Positions 10,701 through 17,159 of a stretch of 64,000 nucleotides of DNA are shown here, one piece after another. The DNA is taken from positions 1 through 64,000 of the forward strand of contig NZ_JAINVH010000043.1 of assembly GCF_020400825.1 (NCBI RefSeq), written 5' to 3'. Each line of letters opens with the position of its first letter. The stretch's first letter is position 1. Below the pieces are notes generated by a model, which saw only the letters and a list, made by a program, of their open reading frames with translations, did not search any database and was not told where the DNA came from. The translations under genes were made by a program, and so were the position numbers. This DNA is from Streptomyces sp. HPF1205. Its GTDB lineage: Bacteria; Actinomycetota; Actinomycetes; Streptomycetales; Streptomycetaceae.

Positions 10701-11460
10701 ATGCACCGCGCCGCCGCCCGGCACGGCCACGGAAGCACCTGCAGCGCAATCACCGCAGGCAGCCGAAGAAACATCAGTACATGCAGAGACACTCATCCGC
10801 CATGAGCAGGCTACCTCAAGCGTGCGACTGGTCCCCGTCATGGAGATCGAGGACCGTCCGTGGAGCAAGCCCTATCGTGCCTTTCAAAAACGCGAACTCC
10901 TCGAACTGCGTGAGGTGATGGCTGACCGGTACGGATTGCATTGGCTTGACCTGCGTGAGCCGGGCGCCCAACCGGTCGTCGCAGCTGTCGCCGAGCAGGT
11001 CATCGCTGTGGAGGGGCCCATTGAGGAGGAGTTGCTCATCGCCCGAGTGCGTGAAGCCTGGAATGTGGACAAGTCCGGGACACTCGTCCAGAACAGTGTG
11101 CGCAGAGCTCTGAACGTCCTGCAAGGCAAGGGCACCGTGGTCCGGAACGGAACATCATGGAACGTCGCGGGACGGACAGTGGACGTGGCACGCACCCCAA
11201 GTGAGACGTGCAATCGCAAGAAAGTGGCGCAGGTACCTCCCGAAGAGAGGCAGGTGGCGCTCTTTGGTGTCCTCTCCGAGTCACCGGGACTCCATCGTGA
11301 AGAGCTTGCCCGGGAGACGGCACGCTTCTTCGGCTGGCAGCGTCTCGGCTCCGACATCAGGGCCGCCCTCGAAGCAGACATGGATGCCCTGATCGCGCGC
11401 AACGCCATGGCCGAAAGGGATAATGGCTTGGTCTGCCTCACCGGGCTCGCAGGCGTATGA
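4723..11460 (+). CDS. Giant DUF4011 - SF1 helicase - Vsr-like nuclease - DUF3320 defence protein (Hhe-type)
   Basis: A 2245-residue single-gene system. Residues ~15-200 match DUF4011 (SGRNRLLNFRHTKSATLEI). Walker A GPPGTGKSQTITNII is at ~323. A very long, mostly helical insert of about 1,250 residues separates it from the DEAS Walker B (FDVVIFDEASQVLP, ~1595). Later helicase motifs are GDPRQLPPTSF, LRWHYRSRHE, NVQGDERDVII and NVAVTRAR. A Vsr/DUF559-like nuclease (~1890-1990) keeps IDLG, IGIECDGAMYHSS and WGTDWYRN. The C-terminus (~2040-2240) looks like DUF3320. As I recall it, this architecture was reported as an antiphage protein (hhe); it probably unwinds and cuts foreign DNA. ATG 4723 starts a frame aligned with DUF4011. 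It stands alone on the plus strand beside the oppositely oriented McrBC operon. Confidence 0.85.
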   Translation: MKADVTEHGAFGSDDLVRLKAILAGWRKDLIDMSGRNRLLNFRHTKSATLEIKQPGADELVAALTGGEVLPFAPLPEEPGEDAEVQPDDEGYALQGLDDADGIVTQKVTATALLRSLRGLRSKSVQLFNDYGLWTLHLGVGLLRWRDDGSSTFSNAPLMLYPVELFRTDGRFLLRANHDEEPRINPALGIRLEPLGVDWSPVAECDSRNVGEVLEAVERAVSGKPDWEVSDLVVLALFASHKEVMYQDLLENEQHLLRSDLVRAVALGAEAALPPDRFDFDEVPLTRIDDVCPPEDTPLVLDADASQRQAVAAAVQGHSFVLDGPPGTGKSQTITNIIAALMHAGRSVLFVSEKAAALDVVYDRLVSVGLDSYVLPLHSHHTSRKAVAHELARALAEEPHASPLPQHARVQVQADRLKLSSYAEAMNETRQPLGRSLHDVIGRFGQLAEAPVVYSTLPPPGDGPDGGFHADRLSSQDFDAILSAAGAISASWQAVADPAFPWRDLRSGQRHPATSLEQASAALDSLMQAARPYEDLNATSAPYRSLAEVDRLVRLLSLLDTRAGVPEWWLTAHDAAEQVEGPLEAFVRKVRDLRRIQTSTTRLTGPRWEELSPRLQADPGDDERRLADVQPAGLRLDEFTEDAAESAAAAFDAAAARLDDADLQVRRLTEQLGAEKPQTIDSVRALCALADLADAAYRPLAEWFAPHVLDDLEQSAVAAVAAALDEFAVRKDRVIAARQLALRQAGPYWGEISPELPHGPGRAETGLADLCPPGLDMSALRRDELDAAAKQFHVLAALLESAAHTSRETAPRIGCPPPRIMDEVADLAELISLATRPHRALPRWLTPGTLESLRTAANEVRQARAALDSAQRAAAETFAPVTPLTQGVVEAVTRLQQTSRRFAAGLSSQVRADRKFIGGLTTEGQWGSHLEDRLHLAVAWHEAHTVWQQAVRTHHEFLGEYLDDDLPDMDALEAAVHHAEDLHRLAAGALAEPESRRLVERAFCDGAVPPADVIRAGAELRHAVDEWYQALSGPRFAARRDDMAGLEVTAAVTWLRAHCAPLEQAADLVGTVEAAARRDTPDTLASARMAVLATRDARRETDAFEARQRTDQALLSTWYRGLDTETTRLGQGDGAETDPRTASLLRRAVSFEASTTHRQDPEPDVRLLGRYATDGHPDTVALAHSLSVLADVQRLAPSVLAAPDRRVRLVEALADGRSQIPGLSATVLHVREACDNWQQLLSRPYLLGTRGALFSRTFRECAEWLRMHIDPLRDAAHLIHSVARVSSKEKSHETPLTLADARAVVAAVRVTRAAEERFLKDEAADVELLGALYQGVRTGEQAVLDAFDWAQQVRRTAGAGVSSALTDSAAHLLLSAAPDPSVALRVEEWRTRADLLADHFEPQRTAELRNLFASDLQAVRALLDRMAQDPYGPETWLSAAEARKVLERYGLARVPDQLAGRNVDAARFPDALERAVLQVWLEHQMATDERLRPLSSAEHDQVVARYRAADRELVHAAHATVIAACNLRRPRRITVGPAATIIREGKKQKRHMPVRRLLAMTREVAQRIKPCFMMSPLTVSQFLPPDFRFDVVIFDEASQVLPQDAVNSVYRGDALIVAGDPRQLPPTSFFAAGTDAEDDEWDEEGIDRFESVLDACTASGILREIQLRWHYRSRHENLIAFSNHEFYDNSMTVFPGPAGHGDTVGVEFFKADGVYDRGNKSNNVREAELVAQRVIHHFATRPRLTLGVVALSRAQADAIEEAVSSALARRPDIARHVTEDRLNGFFVKNLENVQGDERDVIILSVGYGRDAQGKLAASFGPINRESGWRRLNVAVTRARYRMEVVASFNGGELPDSANKSVQHLKRYLQYALLGPDVLQTAAVDADAAPESPFEEDVLDTLRRWNYDVQPQVGVAGFRIDLGVRHPDAPGSYAIGIECDGAMYHSSRTARDRDRLREEILRGLGWRLHRIWGTDWYRNRKDAERRLREAVEAACTAPPPGTATEAPAAQSPQAAEETSVHAETLIRHEQATSSVRLVPVMEIEDRPWSKPYRAFQKRELLELREVMADRYGLHWLDLREPGAQPVVAAVAEQVIAVEGPIEEELLIARVREAWNVDKSGTLVQNSVRRALNVLQGKGTVVRNGTSWNVAGRTVDVARTPSETCNRKKVAQVPPEERQVALFGVLSESPGLHREELARETARFFGWQRLGSDIRAALEADMDALIARNAMAERDNGLVCLTGLAGV

Positions 11461-11736
11461 CGCTAGGAACTTTTCGACGGGTGATCGCGTGAATCGCTGG
11501 CCTGCTCCCGCCGCGGAACGCCCACCCACCTCTGACCTATGCGACCGAGTGAGGTGCGGTGAACGGTCTGTCGCGTAGTGCCCGTGGCATTCCAACCGCG
11601 GGCCGGAACACTGCCCCGCGACGAACGGAAGTCGATGCGGGAGCGCCCCGCCTCAGCAGTCTGTTGGTCCGATGAGGCCAGCAGAAGGGCGAGCCAGCGG
11701 TTGAAGGCTGCTGCCGGCCATCGGCGCCTACGGCCG

Positions 11737-12990
11737 TCAGCGGGGCCAGGGCAGTGTCGATCTGATCCATTGGGCTGCCATTTGCGGGAGTGCGTGGGTG
11801 TCGATGCCGAGGACGTGGATGCTTCCGAGCGTGCCTTGTGGGGCGTTGACCTGGAGGGTTCGGTGGGAGTGGCCGCCTGGGGCCGGGTGGATGATCACGG
11901 CCTGTGGACGGGTGCCCGGTGCGTAGCCGGCGCTGTAGGTGAGCAGTTGGTGGATGTCGGCGGCGCTGACGCCGTGGTGGTCGTAGCGCTTGTACTTGGC
12001 GTCCAGGGGCAGGTGGGTGCGTACGGATGGTTCGGGCCCGGGGATGCTGAGGAGCACGTCGGGGCGGAAGGTGGATGGGTTGCCCAGGTCGCCGCGTACG
12101 GTGATGCCGGTGGCGCCGCTGCTGGAGACGATGTGCCTTCCGTGCGGGGCGGTGGCGTCGGTGGCCAGGCGCCGGACGACGGCTTCCCAGAGCGCGGGCA
12201 TGGCCAGCAGGAGGCCGTTCGCGGTGTATCCCTGGTCGGTGAGGAGGTCTGCCACCCCTCCGCCGCGCAGGAGCAGGCGGGCCCAGGTGTGCGCGGGACC
12301 GTAGCGGGCGTTCAGGCGGGTGTACCGGGTGCGGTCCAGGGCGTGGAGCGCGGCTTTGGGGGTGGGGGCTTGCGGGAAGCTGTCTGCGACGGTGCGGAGG
12401 TCATGGGCCAGGTCGGCATGATCGGTCAGGGCGTGGGCCATCCGTAGGGCCGTGCCCAGGACGCGGTTGTCCCAGATGTCCGCCGCGCGGTCGAAGGTGC
12501 GGACGTGCAGCTGGTCGAGCTGCCCGTAGCGCCGTGATACCTGGGCGGTGATGTCCAGACGTCCCCGAAGGACGGGTTCCAGGCTCTGCCGGCGTACGTA
12601 ATCCCGGCGCAGTCCTTCCCGTGCCAGTTGCTCGCACTGCTCGAGCAATGCCGCTGCAACGAGATCGGCATAGCCTTCCGGGCCGGTGGTCCAGCGCCGT
12701 GCCGTGGCGGGGAGCGGCGGCGGGGCGCCGAGGGCGTAGGCGAGCCAGGTCATGAGCTGCTCGCCCGGGATCGCGAACTTGGGTTCGATGACCAGGCGGA
12801 TGCGGTCGAGCGCCAGGACGCCGACGGTGGCGTCGGCCTTGAGGCGCCATCCGTTCGCAACCTGGTCCAGTGTCAGACAGCGGCGTGCCTGAAGCGCGCG
12901 CATCCGATCGAGATCCCGATGCGTGAGCTGGTCGGCCGCCAGGAGAGTCGATCCGTACTCCGCGAGCCTGACCTCGTTGCCTTCACGCAT
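11737..12990 (-). CDS. mcrC: McrC-like nuclease subunit of a McrBC restriction system
   Basis: A 417-residue protein. The N-terminal part resembles McrC partner-binding domains (LALDRIRLVIEPKF). The C-terminal PD-(D/E)XK nuclease shows LWEAVV, then FRPDVLLSI and LPLDAKYKRYD, giving the E, D and DxK residues. McrC supplies the cutting activity to the McrB GTPase ring, which targets modified DNA (type IV restriction). ATG 12990 overlaps the mcrB stop by 8 nt, so the two are translationally coupled. It is complete and ordinary in length for standalone-type McrC. Confidence 0.88.
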   Translation of the reverse strand: MREGNEVRLAEYGSTLLAADQLTHRDLDRMRALQARRCLTLDQVANGWRLKADATVGVLALDRIRLVIEPKFAIPGEQLMTWLAYALGAPPPLPATARRWTTGPEGYADLVAAALLEQCEQLAREGLRRDYVRRQSLEPVLRGRLDITAQVSRRYGQLDQLHVRTFDRAADIWDNRVLGTALRMAHALTDHADLAHDLRTVADSFPQAPTPKAALHALDRTRYTRLNARYGPAHTWARLLLRGGGVADLLTDQGYTANGLLLAMPALWEAVVRRLATDATAPHGRHIVSSSGATGITVRGDLGNPSTFRPDVLLSIPGPEPSVRTHLPLDAKYKRYDHHGVSAADIHQLLTYSAGYAPGTRPQAVIIHPAPGGHSHRTLQVNAPQGTLGSIHVLGIDTHALPQMAAQWIRSTLPWPR

Positions 12991-15094
12991 CGGTCCCCGT
13001 CGGGCCGCTGATGAACTCGGTAGCCAAAGCGTCGGGGAGGTCTTGGGGCGACATCTGCGCGAGACGTCCGGTCTCCTCGTCGACCAGGCTTCCGAGGATG
13101 CGGTGCAGCAGGTCGGCGCGGCCCAGGCAGTAGTCCTCCAGGAGCGGGACCACCTCGTGCTGGAAGGCTGCGGCCAGGTCCTCCTCGGTGGCGATGGGCT
13201 CGCCGTCGCGCAGCAGGTAGGCGTGCCCTATCTGGTGGTCGGAGTCGAGATGCCGGGCTATGCGGGTGTTGAGGGACTCGAAGAACTGTGCCAGGTCCAG
13301 CGGGCCGACCGTGCCTGATACGGCGTCCGGGTCGGGGCCGACCGGCAGGAAGGCGAAGCGGCGGCGCACGGCGGCGTCCAGGTGGCTGATGCTGCGGTCC
13401 GCCGTGTTCATGGTGCCGATGATCCGTACGTTCGGCGGAACGGCGAAGGAGCGCCTGCTGACGGACAGGGTGAGGGGCAGGCCGCGCTTGTCGAGTTCGA
13501 TCAGGGTGACCAGCTCACCGAAAATGCGCGGGAGGTCGCCGCGGTTGATCTCGTCGATGATCAGCAGGAACGTCTCGTCCGGGTGAGCGGCGGCCTGCGC
13601 GCACAGGGTATGGAAGACGCCGTCGGTGAGCGCGAGGGTCAGTCCGGGGTCGGTGGCGGTCAGGTCCGGCTTGAAGCCTTCGACGAAGTCCTCGTAGCCG
13701 TAGGACGGGTGGAAGGTCACCATGCGGATGCGGCCGCCCTGCAGCATCTCCGCCTGGGCGGCGGCCCGTCGCTCCGGCGTGGAGTCGAGTGCTTCGGTCC
13801 GGCCCGCAAGAGCGAGGGCGACGCCGAGCGCGAGCCGGGTCTTTCCCGTGCCGGGCGGTCCGTGCAAGATGACCTGGCCTTTGCGTCCCAGCGCCTCCAG
13901 GACGCCCTCGACGTCCTCGGGCAGCGTGACGGAAGAACCGGCGTGCGGCTGCGCCCCTTCCGTGACCGGATCGGCGGGGTCCGCGGTCAGCCGGGCGAAG
14001 AGCGTCGGGTCGATCTTGGCGAATGTGGAGCGCCAGCCGTGCTGGGGCTTCGGGAGCTTCCGGGCGTGGGAGTCGTCCCAGGACACGGGGACGACGTGAC
14101 GGTATTCGGCGTGGTCGGGTTCGAAGCGGTAGCTGCCGCTGACGGTGCCGGTGGCGAGGATCTCGTCCGTCCCACGGTTGGCGACGATGCGGTCACCGGT
14201 TTCCAGGTCCCGGAAGGCCAGCAGCCTTCGGGCGAGAGTCAGGCTTGCTCCGCTGCTGCGCGGCCAATATGCGTCGAGTGCCTGTTTCAGTTCCGTGTCG
14301 CTCTGGTACTGGCCGAGGTCACCGAGTTCATCCCATCCGACCCGGATCACTGCGCCCTCGCGGCACTCCTCCCACAGCCGTCCGCGCTCACCCGGCGCGA
14401 TCTTCCAGATGGCGCGCTGCCGCGGACGCGGATCGAACCTCTCGTACAGGAAGTGCATGACCTCCTGCCCGCTCCAGCCGTCGAACTCCGTGCGGGAGCG
14501 GACGAGGTCCAGCAGCTGTCGGTTGCTGTGCCAGGCAGGTACGTCGGCCTGCCCCGAGCCACCCAGGAGCCTCACGAACCTTCGCAGATGCTCACCGGCG
14601 TAGATCGGCAGGAAATGCTCGGGGAAGTACGTCGCCAGGGACTTGGTGACCAGCGCGGGCCCGAACCGCAGCAACTCCAGGTCGTCCACGGCCTCGAAAT
14701 CGCCAACGGCCGCCGCCTCGAAGGCCCGCATGAACTGTCCCCGCAACTCCTCCCATGCTTCCTGCGGCTCCATCCCGCGCAGCGGAGCGGCCATGCGCCA
14801 CTCACCGGAATGGTGGCGGAACATGATGTGCTTCGCGGCGCTGCCGCCCCTGATGCTTCCCAGGCTCGGCGTGCCGAACTCCATCAGCCGGCAGTACGTC
14901 GGCCCGCTCCCGGACGGCGCTGCCTGGCCCAGGGCGTAGCGCGACAGCGGTAACGCCGCCCAGTCCTCCCGCGGAAACCACGCCAGCACCTGCTTGCGCT
15001 CGTCCTCAGCGTCTGCCTCGGCTTTCCTCGCGGTGCTTCGGTCGAATGCTGCCGCTGCCACCCGCAGGTCCGTCTCCTCCGTCATGGACGGCAT
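12983..15094 (-). CDS. mcrB: McrB-like AAA+ GTPase with EVE-like specificity domain
   Basis: A 703-residue protein. The first ~220 residues are an unrecognised N-terminal region. An EVE/PUA-like domain follows (about 227-350, WKIAPGERGRLWEECREG, VIRVGWDELGDLG), the module that reads modified bases in several type IV systems. The AAA+ module has Walker A HGPPGTGKTRLA (~410), Walker B FLLIIDEINRGD and the McrB signature MNTADRSI (~560), then LDAAVRRRF. It drives McrC-dependent cutting. The start may be 15094 or ATG 15085; neither has a strong ribosome site. The EVE-like call suggests recognition of modified cytosine, which is inference. Confidence 0.88.
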   Translation of the reverse strand: MPSMTEETDLRVAAAAFDRSTARKAEADAEDERKQVLAWFPREDWAALPLSRYALGQAAPSGSGPTYCRLMEFGTPSLGSIRGGSAAKHIMFRHHSGEWRMAAPLRGMEPQEAWEELRGQFMRAFEAAAVGDFEAVDDLELLRFGPALVTKSLATYFPEHFLPIYAGEHLRRFVRLLGGSGQADVPAWHSNRQLLDLVRSRTEFDGWSGQEVMHFLYERFDPRPRQRAIWKIAPGERGRLWEECREGAVIRVGWDELGDLGQYQSDTELKQALDAYWPRSSGASLTLARRLLAFRDLETGDRIVANRGTDEILATGTVSGSYRFEPDHAEYRHVVPVSWDDSHARKLPKPQHGWRSTFAKIDPTLFARLTADPADPVTEGAQPHAGSSVTLPEDVEGVLEALGRKGQVILHGPPGTGKTRLALGVALALAGRTEALDSTPERRAAAQAEMLQGGRIRMVTFHPSYGYEDFVEGFKPDLTATDPGLTLALTDGVFHTLCAQAAAHPDETFLLIIDEINRGDLPRIFGELVTLIELDKRGLPLTLSVSRRSFAVPPNVRIIGTMNTADRSISHLDAAVRRRFAFLPVGPDPDAVSGTVGPLDLAQFFESLNTRIARHLDSDHQIGHAYLLRDGEPIATEEDLAAAFQHEVVPLLEDYCLGRADLLHRILGSLVDEETGRLAQMSPQDLPDALATEFISGPTGTDA

Positions 15095-15226
15095 GATGCC
15101 GGATCATCAGCTCAGACGTGCCATAACGGAAAGGCTCGGGCTCGGAAGGAGCGAACAACCTCCAGCGGTGCCAGACAGCGCAAGGTCGAACGGCAAGCTG
15201 AGCGCCCGTACCAATACGGCCCGCGG

Positions 15227-16558
15227 TCACCAGGGTTCGAGTGCCCGTTCGCCAGGCGCTTGCACAGGAAGGGCCGCCTCGTCGGCAAGGGAGTTGAGGG
15301 CTGTCAGTCGGCCCGTCGCCGTGTTGAGACGGAAGGCGTACGCCTTGGCCTTGTCGGCGAAATCCGCTGCAGGGCGGGTGAGACCGCCGGAGGTGATGAC
15401 GATCAGGCGTTTGGGCAGATCGTCGCCGGCCGCCGCCGCAAGGCCGTTCAGTCGCTGGATCTCGGGTGCTGACAGATCCTTGGCGGCACTGCGCCATTCG
15501 AAGTGGAACGCACCGGACTCGATCGGAACGCCGGCACCACCAGCCTGCAGGTCCGAGAAGCCGAGGACGGTCAGCTGCCGGAGGACCGCTTTCGTGATCT
15601 CCTGCGGTGCGAGCGGACCCACACGGTGTCGCGCTGTTCCCTCATCATCGAGAGCAGCGCTGCCCCCGAGTGACTCCCGCCACTCGGGCAGCATTTCCTG
15701 TACGGGTGAGTCCTCGAAGAGGCCTTCCAGCAGCATGGGCTCGGGAAAGCCGGAGCTTTCGGCGCGAGATGGCGATGCTGTCCAGGGCGACTCCATGTCC
15801 CATGTTGCCGGCCCTTTGCGCAGCAGCTCCGCGATCTCCTCCACGGACACGTCCGCACGGGGCAGGCCAGGCCTGGGGGAGGACATGCGGCCCAAGCACC
15901 GGTCGAGCCGGAGCCGGCCCCAGCCACCCCACTGCGGCGTGTGCACGTCCACGAGCCAGCCGAGGGCCGGTTTGAGACAGACACGAACGAAAGCCTCGGG
16001 GAACTCCATCTCCACGAACTTCCCTCCGTATCCGCCCACGATGTCGAGCTTCAGCGCGTAGCGGGGACCGTAGGCGAAGTACCCGTTCCCGGCGGCAACG
16101 CGTCTCACTCGTATGCCCGCGGCGTCCAGGAGGTCGGCCAGTTCGGTCATCTCCGAGGGCTCGCTCTCGTGCCAGCGCCATGGCGATGCGACTGGCTCGC
16201 CACCAAGGTGGGCCGACGCATGGGCGGCTACGGCGTCCACGAGTGCGTCATCGGGTGTGTTCAGCGGCCACACGGACGGTTCGCTGTCCAGAACCGGATC
16301 CACCACGGCCCACACGATGGCATGTCCCATACGAACGTGCGCCAGGGCGACCGATCGACCGCCGGTCAGCGCGACCTTCAGCAGCATCCCGCCCTGCGAG
16401 TCGTCGAAACCGGTCCGCTCGGCCAACGCGGGGTGGCGTTTCCGCAGGGCCTGTTCCAGACTCTTGAATTGCAGGTGCACGGCGAAAGCGGCGACCATGT
16501 CGCTGGGCGGGAAAGGCAAAGGACACACTCCTGTCGGTGGCGAGCCGCAGCGCTCCAC
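15227..16558 (-). CDS. Unknown protein with degenerate Mrr-like C-terminus, upstream of mcrBC
   Basis: About 443 residues from GTG 16558; a TTG 39 nt further in, preceded by AGGAG, is an alternative start. The final ~110 residues look like an Mrr_cat fold: VLGFSDLQAGG, then PKRLIVITSGGLTR and ADFADKAKAYAF align with the end of Mrr domains. The expected GID...QxK catalytic residues are replaced (GAFHFEWRS), so it is probably not an active nuclease. The N-terminal two thirds are unrecognised and contain aromatic beta-like segments. It lies 132 nt before mcrB on the same strand and may be a sensor or accessory subunit of that system. Confidence 0.5.
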   Translation of the reverse strand: MERCGSPPTGVCPLPFPPSDMVAAFAVHLQFKSLEQALRKRHPALAERTGFDDSQGGMLLKVALTGGRSVALAHVRMGHAIVWAVVDPVLDSEPSVWPLNTPDDALVDAVAAHASAHLGGEPVASPWRWHESEPSEMTELADLLDAAGIRVRRVAAGNGYFAYGPRYALKLDIVGGYGGKFVEMEFPEAFVRVCLKPALGWLVDVHTPQWGGWGRLRLDRCLGRMSSPRPGLPRADVSVEEIAELLRKGPATWDMESPWTASPSRAESSGFPEPMLLEGLFEDSPVQEMLPEWRESLGGSAALDDEGTARHRVGPLAPQEITKAVLRQLTVLGFSDLQAGGAGVPIESGAFHFEWRSAAKDLSAPEIQRLNGLAAAAGDDLPKRLIVITSGGLTRPAADFADKAKAYAFRLNTATGRLTALNSLADEAALPVQAPGERALEPW

Positions 16559-16798
16559 GGGCAGCGGCGTCCTGAGACGTCATCCGAGCCTAGGACGACT
16601 CGTTTCGTTCTCTCAGAGGTTTCGGTCGATGCAGCGGAATGGCTGTTCGATTGGACGGATCGCGTCCCCTCGCGCGGTACGCGGGTGCGGTGGTTCGGAT
16701 TGTGCTCTTGCAGGTCGAACCTGCCTGGAGCCTCGGGCCTCGCGGGAGCGTCACTGCGTCTGCGTCATGCTGTGGACGTCTTGGAAAGGGGAGGGACG

Positions 16799-17026
16799 AT
16801 GACCGAGAAGCCGCTGACTCACAAGCAGGCGCTCGCCATGATGATCCAAGGGCTGGGAGGGACCTGGGACACGGAGCGCGCCGTACTTGCCCTGCGCGTC
16901 GCCGGGTACGAGCCGGCGAGCGAGGAAGCCGCCGGGAAAGCAGCCCGCCACAACCTGCGTACGCTCGCCAAGGAGGGCCTGCTCGTAAGACCGGATCCGG
17001 ACCGGGCCGTTTACCGGCTGGCGTAG
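16799..17026 (+). CDS. Small winged-helix-like protein
   Basis: A 75-residue protein with ATG 16799 preceded by GGGGAGGGA. The sequence reads as a compact winged helix: MIQGLGGTWDTERAVLAL, AARHNLRTLAKEGLLVRPD, and a terminal VYRLA strand. It is alone on the plus strand between two minus-strand defence genes, so it could be a local regulator. The family was not recognised and DNA binding is inferred only from secondary-structure pattern. Confidence 0.5.
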   Translation: MTEKPLTHKQALAMMIQGLGGTWDTERAVLALRVAGYEPASEEAAGKAARHNLRTLAKEGLLVRPDPDRAVYRLA

Positions 17027-17159
17027 TCGGAATTTGCCCGGCAGGGCAGCGGCTGCGAGACCGCACCCGCCGACGCCGCCAGCTACGGCCCTGTCGAGGC
17101 GTGGGCGGCGGTGCCGGGGCTACGGCGGGATGACTGCTCCGCGGCGGTGCCGTCGGGTG

